Positions 28,884 to 38,287 of a stretch of 64,000 nt of DNA are shown in pieces. Below the pieces are notes generated by a model. It had not been told where the DNA came from and searched no databases. It was given only the letters and a program-made list of their open reading frames with translations. The stretch is from Cyanobacterium stanieri LEGE 03274 (GTDB taxonomy: Bacteria > Cyanobacteriota > Cyanobacteriia > Cyanobacteriales > Cyanobacteriaceae). The stretch is from positions 1 through 64,000 of the forward strand of contig NZ_JADEWC010000017.1 in assembly GCF_015207825.1 (NCBI RefSeq), read 5' to 3'. The translations under genes and the position numbers were made by a program. Within the stretch, counting starts at the first letter, position 1; each line of letters starts with the position of its first letter.

Positions 28884-29339
28884 ATGTCTTTAGTTCGTTT
28901 TTATCCCTTATCTGATGTTAATGGTTTACACCGTCAAATGAATCGTTTATTTGATGAATTAAGTAATACTTGGGAACAAGTTCCAACCATTGGTAATATT
29001 CCTTTAGAATTATTTGACAATGGTGATACCCTCGTTTTAAAGGCAGTTCTGCCCGGTGTTAATAAAGATGACATTGATATTAGTGTCAGCCGTCAAAATT
29101 TAAAAATTGCAGGGGAGTATCATCAAAACGTAGCGGAAAAAGAAAATAACTATTTTATTTCTGAGTTTAATTATGGTAAATTTGAACGTACTATTAATTT
29201 ACCTTTTCCTATTAAAAATACTGAAGTAGTAGCAGATTATAATGATGGTATTTTAACTTTAACTTTACCTAAGGTAGAGGAAGTAAAAAATAAGGTTGTC
29301 AAGGTTAGTTTAAATCCAGTAAAAAGTATTGATAATTAG
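28884..29339 (+). CDS. hspA: Small heat shock protein, Hsp20/alpha-crystallin family
   Basis: An ATP-independent chaperone that holds unfolding proteins and stabilises membranes under heat. The alpha-crystallin domain spans about 42-146, with LVLKAVLPGVNKDDIDISVS, KFERTINLPFPI and the conserved YNDGILTLTLPK. The 151 residues and the N-terminus MSLVRFYPLSDVNGLHRQMN match cyanobacterial Hsp17/HspA. Its ribosome site (TGGAGGATT) may be masked by a temperature-sensitive hairpin. A HIP1-type terminator follows. Confidence 0.95.
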   Translation: MSLVRFYPLSDVNGLHRQMNRLFDELSNTWEQVPTIGNIPLELFDNGDTLVLKAVLPGVNKDDIDISVSRQNLKIAGEYHQNVAEKENNYFISEFNYGKFERTINLPFPIKNTEVVADYNDGILTLTLPKVEEVKNKVVKVSLNPVKSIDN

Positions 29340-29410
29340 TTTTTGATTACTGTTTCAAACTTTTATTCTTATTTTTAATGTATCATTCTAGGGCGATCGC
29401 ATTTAACCAG

Positions 29411-29435
29411 TAAGGGCGATCGCCCCTATTTTTTT
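29411..29435 (+). terminator. Terminator after hsp20 built on an extended HIP1 palindrome
   Basis: TAAGGGCGATCGCCCCTA, whose core GGGCGATCGCCC is a perfect palindrome (29414-29425), is followed by a run of seven T. It can fold as a GGGC/GCCC stem with GATC as loop, extended by A-T pairs. Confidence 0.65.
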
Positions 29436-29496
29436 AACCAACTAACTGTAAAATAAAAAGTGCCATTATCCATAACCAATCAATCAATAAAAAATC

Positions 29497-30249
29497 ATGT
29501 CCCATCAACATTGTTTAATCCTAGGAGCAAGTCAAGGCATAGGTTTAGGATTCGTTAAACAACTAGCCGAAGATAATAATTATCAAAAAATATACAGCCT
29601 ATATAGAAATAAAAATAACGCCGAAAAACTATTTCAACTACAACAACAATATCCCCATAAAATTCATTGCATACAAGGAGATATAACCCAAGAAAAAGAC
29701 ATCATTAACCTAGTAGAAAAAATAAAATCAACCACCAATCAACTTCACCTAGTCATCAACTGCGTAGGAATTTTGCATCAAGGAGAAATACAACCCGAAA
29801 AAAGTTTAAAACATATCCATAGCCCCAACCTACTACATTACTTTCAAGTAAACGCCATCCCAACCGTCTTACTAGCCAAACATCTCCTCCCCCTGCTAAA
29901 ACATAGCCAAAAGAGCATTTTTGCCACCATCTCAGCCAAAGTAGGTAGCATAGAAGACAACTATCTAGGAGGTTGGTATGGTTACCGTGCCTCCAAATCA
30001 GCCCTCAATATGTTCATTAAAAATATAGCCATAGAATATAACCGAGTCAGCAAAAACACCATCGTTATCGCCCTCCACCCCGGCACCACCGACACCCAAC
30101 TATCCCAACCCTTTCAAGGAAATGTTCCCCCCGAAAAACTATTTTCTGTCGAGCGTTGCACCTCTCAATTACTATTAATAATTAATCGCTTAACCAAAAA
30201 TGATCACGGTAAATTTTTCTCCTGGGATGGCTCTATTTTGCCTTGGTAA
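29497..30249 (+). CDS. Short-chain dehydrogenase/reductase (SDR), C-factor-like
   Basis: An NAD(P)-dependent oxidoreductase with a Rossmann fold. The cofactor motif is LGASQGIGLGFVKQL, the NAG-type motif is VINCVGIL, and the active site is YGYRASKSALN (Tyr and Lys), with the catalytic Ser in ATISAKVGS. The ending HPGTTDTQLSQPFQGNVP is typical of the C-signal/CsgA-like subgroup. The substrate is unknown. Its last 17 bases overlap the stop end of the convergent PepSY gene. Confidence 0.9.
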   Translation: MSHQHCLILGASQGIGLGFVKQLAEDNNYQKIYSLYRNKNNAEKLFQLQQQYPHKIHCIQGDITQEKDIINLVEKIKSTTNQLHLVINCVGILHQGEIQPEKSLKHIHSPNLLHYFQVNAIPTVLLAKHLLPLLKHSQKSIFATISAKVGSIEDNYLGGWYGYRASKSALNMFIKNIAIEYNRVSKNTIVIALHPGTTDTQLSQPFQGNVPPEKLFSVERCTSQLLLIINRLTKNDHGKFFSWDGSILPW

Positions 30250-31318
30250 AAAAGAACTTTTTTTTCTGAATCCAAATCAAAAATCCCGTTAAAGATAAAC
30301 CTACTAATACGAATCCAAAAACAAAATAAACTCCCATGCTAAATATACCGAATAAAATACCATAATGAAAAACATCAGACCATACCCGAAAACGCTGATA
30401 AAATGATTTTTCAGAGAACTTATCAACATTCAATAATTCTCCTGTTTTGCCATTAAAAGAAATATAACTTCTACCCCGAGGATTAATATCATAACCCTGT
30501 TTAAAACGAAACTCAATAATATCTCTTTCTTCTACAAACTTGACTTCTGTAAAATTATTTTCCCCCGTAATATGTTTTGCTTCTCTTAAAAGACTATCTA
30601 GGGATGATAAATTAGTATTATTATTTACCATTAAAGATTGATTATTGACTGTCACAGTTTCTAAATTAGATGGAGAAAAAAGTTTATTTATCGGTTGCTC
30701 AAAAGCTAATATTGATCCCGTAATAGCCATATTAGCCACCAAAATAAAAGAAAAAATACCGATAAATTGATGTAAATCATAATTAATAACTTGCGGTTTT
30801 GACAACCAGCGCACCTTAAAGCCCATACGAAACCTTTTCCACCCCTTCCAAAGAAATATACCAGTAAGAGAAAGAATCAATAAACAAATCCCCAATAAAC
30901 CAAGAATAAATTTACCAATATTTCCCCCTAATAACTCCGTATGTAACCTATGTAAAAAAGGATCATAAGTATTATTTCTGCCATAAATATTTAATACTTT
31001 TTCCTGCTCAAAATCAAAATAAATTTCTTGCCTAATGTCTTGAGCATCATTCAAAATAAGACGTAACGGAGACTTTTTTTGCAATGGTAAAACAATTTTT
31101 GTTAACCTAAGACTAGGATAACTTTCAGTCAAAAAATTAACAGTTTTATCCAAAGTATAGTCAGGTTTATCAACATCTAATTGGTGAGTGTAACTATAAA
31201 CCACAGGAGTTATCTCCCGACTCCATACCAAGTAGCTACCAGTCAAACCCATAACCATAATAATCAGAGCTACCATTACCCCAATTATTTGATGAACCCT
31301 TAAGAAAAATTTCCTCAT
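30233..31318 (-). CDS. PepSY-associated transmembrane protein
   Basis: The 361-residue protein has about four membrane helices: about 10-30 (IIGVMVALIIMVMGLTGSYL), 135-155 (FILGLLGICLLILSLTGIFL), 182-205 and 325-350. Between them are two PepSY-like periplasmic segments (YSYTHQLDVDKPDYTLDKTV; RGRSYISFNGKTGELL) and conserved His residues in helices (LRVHQIIG, LHRLHTELLGG, DLHQFIGIF). Family members are linked to iron uptake or reductase functions; nothing nearby fixes the role here. Confidence 0.87.
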   Translation of the reverse strand: MRKFFLRVHQIIGVMVALIIMVMGLTGSYLVWSREITPVVYSYTHQLDVDKPDYTLDKTVNFLTESYPSLRLTKIVLPLQKKSPLRLILNDAQDIRQEIYFDFEQEKVLNIYGRNNTYDPFLHRLHTELLGGNIGKFILGLLGICLLILSLTGIFLWKGWKRFRMGFKVRWLSKPQVINYDLHQFIGIFSFILVANMAITGSILAFEQPINKLFSPSNLETVTVNNQSLMVNNNTNLSSLDSLLREAKHITGENNFTEVKFVEERDIIEFRFKQGYDINPRGRSYISFNGKTGELLNVDKFSEKSFYQRFRVWSDVFHYGILFGIFSMGVYFVFGFVLVGLSLTGFLIWIQKKKFFFTKAK

Positions 31319-31427
31319 AAAATATTACTTAAATTTAATATTTATTGAACCATCAAGCTACCATAGCACTATACTATTAAAAGTTATTTATACATTTTAC
31401 AAAAAACAATTTATTCCTTCATTATCC

Positions 31428-32600
31428 ATGAAAAACTACTCCATTCTTGTAGTTGATGATGAGCCAGATAACTTTGACGTTATCGAGACATTTTTAACCT
31501 CAGAAGAATATCAATTATATTACTGCTCCAGTGGTTATGACGCCATCCATTGGTTAGAAGACTTTGAGCCAGATTTAATATTGCTAGATGTGATGATGCC
31601 AGAATTAGACGGTATCCAAGTATGTCGAGAAATCAAAAGCAGAAGCAAATGGAAAAAAATACCTATCATAATGGTAACAGCCCTTAATTCAAAACAAGAC
31701 CTAGCAAACTGCTTAGAATCAGGCGCTGATGACTTTATTGGTAAACCCGTAAACAGCATTGAATTAAAAGCCAGAATCAAATCGATGTTGAGAATAAAAA
31801 CTCAATACGATCGCCTTAATCAGTTTTCCATCTTACAAAGGAATACCATTAATATGTTAGCCAGAAACATGGACGAGCTAACAGGAAATATTGCTACGAG
31901 TTTATCCCATGAATTAAATACCCCCCTAAATGGTATTGTAGGGGCGCTCGATATTCTCACCAGTAATTTTTCTGATGATGACGAGTTTAACCTAGACAAT
32001 GAAGAAATATTAGAATTATTAGACTGCGCCCAAAACTCCACCAATCGATTAGTCGATTTAACCAAAAGATTTTTACTCTATCTACAACTAGCCATATCCA
32101 ACTCCACCAAAAAAGAATCCATTGCGGGGGAAAGTATTTTTTCCCTTGCCATCATTGATGGCATCACTAAAGAAATAGCCCTAAACCTCAGTCGTGAGCA
32201 AGATTTAGTTTTTGAGATACAAGAAGCAACCCTTGCCATTAACGAACAATATTTAGCCTTAATAATTTCCGAGTTAGTAAGTAACGCCCTCAAATTTTCC
32301 CCCTCAAATTCACCCATCACTATCTCAAGCCACATAGATAATAATCAACTGCATATTTGCATCCACGATTTAGGGAAAGGAATGACAGCCGAACAAATTT
32401 CCAAAGTAGGCATTTTAAGGCAATTTGAACGGGAAAAACACCAACAACAAGGGGTAGGTATTGGGTTAAACCTAGTCAGAATGATAACTCAAGCCGTTGA
32501 AGGTTCGATGAACATTGATAGTGTTTATGGAAAAGAAACCAAAGTAGTAATTAGTTTACCGATTATGCAGGAAGAAGAAACCATGGCTGATGAACATTAA
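31428..32600 (+). CDS. Hybrid response regulator - histidine kinase
   Basis: The N-terminal receiver domain (about 1-120) has the acidic pair DDEP, the phospho-acceptor Asp54 in LILLDVMMPELDG and the Lys of IGKPVN. A HisKA-type segment follows with His in ATSLSHELNTPLNGIVGAL, then an HATPase_c domain with ISELVSNALKFSPSN (N box), DLGKGM (G1) and GVGIGLNLVRMITQ (G2). It has no membrane helix, so it is a soluble receiver-kinase, typical of cyanobacteria. The next gene (147 bp on) encodes a larger kinase, so the two may act together. Confidence 0.92.
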   Translation: MKNYSILVVDDEPDNFDVIETFLTSEEYQLYYCSSGYDAIHWLEDFEPDLILLDVMMPELDGIQVCREIKSRSKWKKIPIIMVTALNSKQDLANCLESGADDFIGKPVNSIELKARIKSMLRIKTQYDRLNQFSILQRNTINMLARNMDELTGNIATSLSHELNTPLNGIVGALDILTSNFSDDDEFNLDNEEILELLDCAQNSTNRLVDLTKRFLLYLQLAISNSTKKESIAGESIFSLAIIDGITKEIALNLSREQDLVFEIQEATLAINEQYLALIISELVSNALKFSPSNSPITISSHIDNNQLHICIHDLGKGMTAEQISKVGILRQFEREKHQQQGVGIGLNLVRMITQAVEGSMNIDSVYGKETKVVISLPIMQEEETMADEH

Positions 32601-32746
32601 GATTTTGTCATATTAGGTAGTGGATATTAGGGATTTTTGTTTTGTTTGGGGAAAATGAAGGCATAAGGTAATCAAAGTTTGATGATTTATTAACCTTGTA
32701 CCTCACCCGTAAAAATACAAACTGATGTTGACAGGAAAAAGGGCTA

Positions 32747-35700
32747 ATGACACAACCTATTAATATAACCATCCAAAACTTACAAAGTGCAATGATTGAT
32801 GATCCCTTAACGGTATCACCCCAAAGCACCCTTACAGATGTTATAACCCTAATCCATCATAAATACCATCAGCAACATGATCCTATTTTAAAAGTAAAAA
32901 CTCCCTGTACCTGTGCAGTGGTCGTTGAATCAGATAAAATTGTTGGTATTCTAACCCTAAAAGATATTCTAGGTTTAACCCTTAGCCATCATAACACCTT
33001 AGATAATTTAGTTATTGGGGAAGTGATGAAATCCCCCGTTATTACTCTGAAAATTTCAGAATTTGACGATTTATCTACCCCAAAAAATTTACTCAAGCAA
33101 CATAACATTAATCACCTTCCTATCATCGATGAAAATAATTATCTAGTGGGCTTAGTTACCCATCAAACCATCGAAAACCTAGCTTATTACCATCTCCAAA
33201 AACAACTACAAGAAAAACAACAAACAGAAGAAAACCTCAAAGAAAGTGAAAATCGCTTCCGTCAACTAGCCGAAAATATTGACCTAATCTTTTACCTAAC
33301 TAACCCAGAATGTACCGAAACATATTATATTAGCCCTTCTTATGAATCAATTTGGGGTAAATCTTGCCAAAGTTTATACGAAAATCCTACCTCCTACCTA
33401 GATAATATTCACCCCGAAGATAAACATATCGTCCTCCAAGTTAAAGAAAACCAAATATATGAAGAGCAAACCACCGCCGAATATCGTATAATACGTCCCG
33501 ATGGTGAAATTCGTTGGATTTTAGATCGCACCTTTCATGTTAAAACATCCGATTGCCAAACCACGAGAATATGTGGCATTGCCGAAGACATCACCGCCGG
33601 GAAAGAATATGAAATACAACTAATAGAATCTACCAGGGAACTAGAAACCACCTCCCATCGCCTTCAAGAAGTCCAAAGAATCGCTAAACTAGCCCATTGG
33701 GAATATGATCACCGTAATCATCAAGTTTACTGGTCAGAGCAATGTTTTTCCATATTTGAACTTAATCCCGATCAGTTTATTCCTACTTATAACAATTTTT
33801 TACAATTTGTTCATCCGGGCGATCGCCCCTTAGTCCATCAACATTACTCAAATCATATTCATAACCATACCCCCTACAGTATCTCCCACCGCATCATAAC
33901 CCCCAAAGGAGAAATAAAATATATACAAAACCAATGCGAAACAGAATATACCCTTGAGGGGAAACCCATCATCTCCCGAGGCACAACCCAAGACATCACC
34001 GCCATCAAACAAACCGAAATCGAACTAGCAAAACTAAATCAACAACTAGAACAAAAAGTCATTCAGCGCACCCACGAACTATGGGAAATCAACCACCTGC
34101 AAACAACCATCCTCGATAGCACCGACTACGCCATCATATCCATCGACTGTAACGGTTATATCAAAACCTTTAACCGTGGAGCAGAAAAAATGTTGGGCTA
34201 CATCTCCACCGAAGTCATCGACAAAACAACCCCCCTCCTATTCCTCGACAAAGAAGAAATCAAAGCCCATAGCCTAAAAATATTTCAACAACTAGGGCAA
34301 CCAATCCCCCCACAAATCAACGACTTTACCATCAACCAAGTATTAAACCAACTCAGCCAAGAAGTTACCATTCACCACATTAAAAAAAATGGTACTCGTT
34401 TCCCCGTCATGATGACCATAAACCCCCTCAAAAACGAGCAAGGAGAAACCATCGGTTTTTTGAGCATCGGTAAAGACATTACCGCCCGTAAACAAACAGA
34501 AATCAAGATACAAAAAGAAAATATCCTACGACAACAAATCCTCGAAAAAATGGGCGATGGCTTATGTGTCTTCTACGAAACTGCCCATCATCCCTTAATA
34601 CGCTTCACCATCTGGAATCCCAAAATGGAAACCATTACAGGCTACAGCCGAGAAGAAATTAATACCCGTGGTTGGTTTGAGTGCGTCCATCCCCATGCCG
34701 AAACCAGAGCCATAGCCATAGAGAGACTCAAAAAAGTCAGTGAAGGAAAAAATCTGATGGCCGAAGAATGGGAAATACACACCAAAAATGGCGAAAAGCG
34801 CATCATTACCGTTTCTACCTCCATCCTTGCCACAGAGGGTAATATTATTTTTGTTCTTGCAGTCATTCAAGATATTACAGAAAGAAAAAAGAAGGAAATT
34901 GAAAACCTCTATTTAAAAGAGCGTTTAGAATTTGCCCTCTCATCTAGCCCCGCCACCATTTATAGTTGTGACGCTACCCAAGAAAATCTTCCCGTCAAAT
35001 TCATTAGCCCCAACGTGAAAACCCTTGTGAATTATCAAGCTAAAGACTTTATCTCAGGTTCACTATATTGGAATGATTTTATTCACCCCGACGACATCCC
35101 AACCGTTAACAAAACCCTCGAACAAGAGCTTTTAACTAACAACTACTGTTCCCTTGAATATCGCTTTTTAACGGGCAATGGAGATTATATTTGGTTACAG
35201 GATGAAATGGTTTTATATCGAGATAATCAAGGTAATCCTCGTAATATTGTTGGTTATGTGGCGAATATCAACGATCGCAAACAGGCCCAAATCCAACTAA
35301 AACAGAAAACCGAACTACTCTCCACCATCAGTAAAGCAGAATCACAATTTATCACCGCCGAAAATCGTTTAACCATCTTTGAGCAACTACTTTCAGACTT
35401 ATTAGAATTAACCGACAGCGAATATGGCTTTATTGGGGAGGTACTATTTAAAGAAGACGGTAGCGCCTCCATTGAAGAAAACTTTTTCAAAATTAAAGGA
35501 GTACCCTACATCAAAAACCGCAGCATTACCAACATCGCTTGGAATGAAGAAACCCTCAAATATTACGAAGAAAACTTTGAAGAGGGTATGGAATTTCATA
35601 ATATGCAAACCCTATTCGGGGCAGTAGTTACCACAGGAAAGCCCGTTATTGCCAATAACCCTAGCACTGATTCTCGTCGGGGCGGCACTCCCCAAGGGCA

Positions 35701-37132
35701 TCCCCCCCTAAATGCTTTTTTAGGTTTACCGTTTTTTAGTGGTCATAATTTAGTGGGTATTGTTGGCATTGCTAATGCTCCAAGGGATTATGATGATGCC
35801 GTAATTGAATATTTACAACCATTTTTGATGACTTGTAGTATTTTAATTGAAGGTTTTCGCCTCGATCAACAAAAAAAATTAGCCGAACAACAATTATTTG
35901 AAAGTAATCAACAGTTAATTCGGGCTAATCGCTTGAAGGATGAGTTTTTGGCGAATATGAGCCATGAATTAAGAACCCCCCTCAATGCTATTTTGGGTAT
36001 GACGGAGGGGTTATTAGACGAAATATTTGGGCAGATAAACAATAAACAACTAAAAGCCCTTAATACCATCGAACGTAGTGGCACCCATTTACTGGAGTTA
36101 ATTAATGATATTCTCGATTTAGCCAAAATTGAAGCCGAACATCTGGAGCTACACTGTGAGCCTGTTTCTATTAATAATCTTTGTGATTCTAGCTTAGCTT
36201 TTGTGAAACAAATGGCTTTGAAAAAAAGAATACAGTTAACCACTGATTTACCCGCTACTTTTCCCGATTTAATCGTTGATGAAAGAAGAATTAGACAAGT
36301 ATTAATTAATTTACTTAATAATGCGGTTAAGTTTACCCCCAAGGGAGGTAATATTAGTCTTCGGTTTTCTTGCAATCCTCCACCGATAGTCCCTGATTTT
36401 TTTACCCATACTTTTGAGAATCGGGGGGATACTTCCCATAATTTGTCTTCCCAAAGCTATATTTATATTTCGGTGATTGATACGGGTATCGGAATTTCTC
36501 CTGATAATATACAAAAACTTTTTCAACCTTTTATGCAGATTGATAGTGCTTTAAATCGTCAATATGCTGGTACAGGTTTAGGTTTATCCCTTGTGCGTAA
36601 AATTGTTGAATTGCATGGGGGTTATGTGATTGTTAGTAGTCAATTGGGGGTGGGTAGTTATTTTACTATTGTTTTGCCCTGTGTTTGTTGTGATTCTTCC
36701 CTTATTACGGAGGCAGTTGATAATTCATCTATTATTCCTCAGAATGTTACTTCATCTCCTCTGGAGAAACCTTTGATTTTGTTGGCGGAGGATAATGAGG
36801 CTAATATTCGCACCATTGCTAATTATTTGAAGGCTAAGGGCTATAATTTAATTTTTGCCGAAAATGGTGAAAAGGCTGTTTCTTTGGCGATTTCGGAACA
36901 GCCAGACTTGATTCTGATGGATATTCAAATGCCCCAGATGAATGGTTTAGAGGCGATCGCCCTTATCCGTGAACATGATACCCTGTGTAATACCCCTATT
37001 ATCGCCCTCACGGCTTTAGCCATGAAAGGAGATGAAGAAAAATGTCTGCGCATGGGCGCCAATGAATATTTGAGTAAACCTCTCAAAATGAAGCAGTTAG
37101 TTAGTAAAATTCAACAATTATTGATGGTTTAA
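32747..37132 (+). CDS. Large CBS-PAS-GAF hybrid histidine kinase with C-terminal receiver
   Basis: In order along 1461 residues: a CBS pair (about 10-150; DPLTVSPQSTLTDVITLI, HNINHLPIIDENNYLVGLV); a series of four to five PAS/PAC units (about 170-840) with PAC ends such as RICGIAEDITAGKEYE and FLSIGKDITARKQTE; a GAF domain (about 860-1030) holding FGAVVTTGKPVIANNPSTD; HisKA with His1073 in NMSHELRTPLNAILG; HATPase_c (NLLNNAVKFTPKGG; DTGIGI; GTGLGLSLVRKI); and a receiver with Asp1392 in LILMDIQMPQMNGLE. There are no membrane helices. Several cytosolic signals probably converge on it. The output partner is not encoded nearby. Confidence 0.93.
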   Translation: MTQPINITIQNLQSAMIDDPLTVSPQSTLTDVITLIHHKYHQQHDPILKVKTPCTCAVVVESDKIVGILTLKDILGLTLSHHNTLDNLVIGEVMKSPVITLKISEFDDLSTPKNLLKQHNINHLPIIDENNYLVGLVTHQTIENLAYYHLQKQLQEKQQTEENLKESENRFRQLAENIDLIFYLTNPECTETYYISPSYESIWGKSCQSLYENPTSYLDNIHPEDKHIVLQVKENQIYEEQTTAEYRIIRPDGEIRWILDRTFHVKTSDCQTTRICGIAEDITAGKEYEIQLIESTRELETTSHRLQEVQRIAKLAHWEYDHRNHQVYWSEQCFSIFELNPDQFIPTYNNFLQFVHPGDRPLVHQHYSNHIHNHTPYSISHRIITPKGEIKYIQNQCETEYTLEGKPIISRGTTQDITAIKQTEIELAKLNQQLEQKVIQRTHELWEINHLQTTILDSTDYAIISIDCNGYIKTFNRGAEKMLGYISTEVIDKTTPLLFLDKEEIKAHSLKIFQQLGQPIPPQINDFTINQVLNQLSQEVTIHHIKKNGTRFPVMMTINPLKNEQGETIGFLSIGKDITARKQTEIKIQKENILRQQILEKMGDGLCVFYETAHHPLIRFTIWNPKMETITGYSREEINTRGWFECVHPHAETRAIAIERLKKVSEGKNLMAEEWEIHTKNGEKRIITVSTSILATEGNIIFVLAVIQDITERKKKEIENLYLKERLEFALSSSPATIYSCDATQENLPVKFISPNVKTLVNYQAKDFISGSLYWNDFIHPDDIPTVNKTLEQELLTNNYCSLEYRFLTGNGDYIWLQDEMVLYRDNQGNPRNIVGYVANINDRKQAQIQLKQKTELLSTISKAESQFITAENRLTIFEQLLSDLLELTDSEYGFIGEVLFKEDGSASIEENFFKIKGVPYIKNRSITNIAWNEETLKYYEENFEEGMEFHNMQTLFGAVVTTGKPVIANNPSTDSRRGGTPQGHPPLNAFLGLPFFSGHNLVGIVGIANAPRDYDDAVIEYLQPFLMTCSILIEGFRLDQQKKLAEQQLFESNQQLIRANRLKDEFLANMSHELRTPLNAILGMTEGLLDEIFGQINNKQLKALNTIERSGTHLLELINDILDLAKIEAEHLELHCEPVSINNLCDSSLAFVKQMALKKRIQLTTDLPATFPDLIVDERRIRQVLINLLNNAVKFTPKGGNISLRFSCNPPPIVPDFFTHTFENRGDTSHNLSSQSYIYISVIDTGIGISPDNIQKLFQPFMQIDSALNRQYAGTGLGLSLVRKIVELHGGYVIVSSQLGVGSYFTIVLPCVCCDSSLITEAVDNSSIIPQNVTSSPLEKPLILLAEDNEANIRTIANYLKAKGYNLIFAENGEKAVSLAISEQPDLILMDIQMPQMNGLEAIALIREHDTLCNTPIIALTALAMKGDEEKCLRMGANEYLSKPLKMKQLVSKIQQLLMV

Positions 37133-37154
37133 GTCCTCCTAGTATTTAAGCTCA

Positions 37155-37262
37155 ATACGGGAGATGGGGAGTATGGGAGATGAGGGGTATGGGAGAGGAG
37201 GAGTAGGGGTGATGAGGAGTAGGGGTGATGAGGGGTATGGGTGATGAGGAGTATGGGTGATA
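37155..37262. repeat. 16-bp G-rich minisatellite
   Basis: Units such as GTATGGGAGATGAGGG (37171-37186), GTATGGGAGAGGAGGA, GTAGGGGTGATGAGGA, GTAGGGGTGATGAGGG and GTATGGGTGATGAGGA follow each other with exact 16-bp spacing from 37171 to 37250, with partial units on both sides. All G runs lie on one strand. Confidence 0.85.
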
Positions 37263-37366
37263 TAGTTCGATTTATTGAACGATAAACTGTTAGCCTTGTA
37301 ATTCATTGCAAGGCGAGTCATGATATATTGTCTAAATCTGAGTGGGTGTAATTCATTACATGGTGG
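37263..37366 (+). repeat. Palindromic repeat element, left copy of an inverted pair
   Basis: It contains GATTTATTGAAC, then GCCTTGTAATTCATTGCAAGGC (a hairpin at 37293-37314), then CGAGTCATGATATATTG and GTGTAATTCATTACATGG. The same order is found inverted at 38288-38398. Confidence 0.8.
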
Positions 37367-37369
37367 GCG

Positions 37370-37501
37370 TTGGTGAATTAAGGTATGATTTCTTGTTGAG
37401 GAAGGGAACAGGGAACGGGGAATAGGGAACAGTTATAATATTTAGAAGTCTTAGTTTTTTGTGTAATTCAATAATGTTTCATACTCAAAATCAGCAATGC
37501 C
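37370..37501. repeat. 133-bp duplicated intergenic segment, copy 2 (132 bp)
   Basis: It matches 15923-16055 base for base except for one missing T. It lies directly before the DUF2358 gene, so it may provide or displace its promoter. Confidence 0.9.
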
Positions 37502-37539
37502 GAATTTAGTATCAGTATTAAAACGCAAAATAAAAAAAT

Positions 37540-37917
37540 ATGAATTTAGTCAAAATTATTGAGGAAGATTATCAGCGATTTCCAGAAAATCAAACTTACG
37601 GTATTTACGCTGAAGATGTTCATTTTAAAGATCCTGTTTATGATTTTCGGGGCTTAAAAAAATATCAAGAGATGATTGGTTTTTTAAAGAAATGGTTTGC
37701 TAATTTACGCTTAGAACTTCATGAGATTGAGCAATGTGGAGATCAAATTAACACCCGTTGGACTATGTCATGGAATAGCCCTTTACCTTGGAAGCCTTTT
37801 ATTTCCGTTTCCGGCCGTAGTGAGTTAAAGTTAAAGGATAATTTAATTGTGGGCCATTATGACTATTGGGATAAGTCTTTCTGGCATATGATTAAACAAC
37901 ATTTTCCTTTTCAATAG
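37540..37917 (+). CDS. DUF2358 protein (NTF2-like fold)
   Basis: The 125-residue protein shows the DUF2358 pattern: EEDYQRFPENQTYGIYAEDV, HFKDPVYDFRGLKKYQEMIG, then DQINTRWTMSWNSPLPWKPF, SGRSELKL and HYDYWDK. The family is shared by cyanobacteria and chloroplasts and has an NTF2-like cone fold; its function is not established. The next gene follows after 23 bp, so they are probably co-transcribed. The pair is bounded by inverted repeats. Confidence 0.82.
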   Translation: MNLVKIIEEDYQRFPENQTYGIYAEDVHFKDPVYDFRGLKKYQEMIGFLKKWFANLRLELHEIEQCGDQINTRWTMSWNSPLPWKPFISVSGRSELKLKDNLIVGHYDYWDKSFWHMIKQHFPFQ

Positions 37918-37940
37918 TTATATACTCTAAGAGTTTTTTT

Positions 37941-38240
37941 ATGAATGATCAAGATAATCAAGGAAACTTGAATAAGAACAATAATAGCCCTAGTTTAAAA
38001 CAGAGTGACCCTGAAAAGTATGCTTATTTGATGTCCGAGGCTCAAGCCCCTTATCGGGGGCTACGTAGGTTTATTTATGTGGGTTTTGGAGCTTCTGGGG
38101 CTATAGGTGCTTTTATTTTTTTTACTCAGATTTTAGCGGGTAAGGGGGTGGAGGATAATTTGCTTAATTTGTTGGTGCAGTTGGGGGTTATCGGTTTGAT
38201 GGTTTTTTTATTTAAATGGGATCGCAAAAAGGATAATTAA
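37941..38240 (+). CDS. DUF3493 small membrane protein
   Basis: The 99-residue protein has a polar N-terminus, then DPEKYAYLMSEAQAPYRGLRRFIYVGFG and two membrane helices (about 46-66 and 73-92) with a short charged end. The AEAxAPYRGLRRF motif marks DUF3493, a family with plastid relatives linked to photosystem II assembly (LPA3-like). That role is known for the family only. It follows the DUF2358 gene by 23 bp. Confidence 0.8.
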   Translation: MNDQDNQGNLNKNNNSPSLKQSDPEKYAYLMSEAQAPYRGLRRFIYVGFGASGAIGAFIFFTQILAGKGVEDNLLNLLVQLGVIGLMVFLFKWDRKKDN

Positions 38241-38287
38241 TATCTAGTTCGGATAAATGATTATAAATAGATTGTATGTTTGTAGTT

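Larger units (their letters stand above)
37133..37539. other. 407-bp repeat-filled intergenic region
   Basis: No gene. From left to right it holds a 16-bp minisatellite (37155-37262), a palindromic repeat (37263-37366) and copy 2 of the 133-bp duplicated segment (37370-37501). Confidence 0.8.

Noticed and set aside
37155-37262. CRISPR array
   Set aside because: The units are contiguous 16-mers without spacers; no cas genes are in the window.
37139-37321. Minus-strand ORF rich in Pro, Ser and Thr
   Set aside because: It is a translation of the 16-bp minisatellite and the palindromic repeat.
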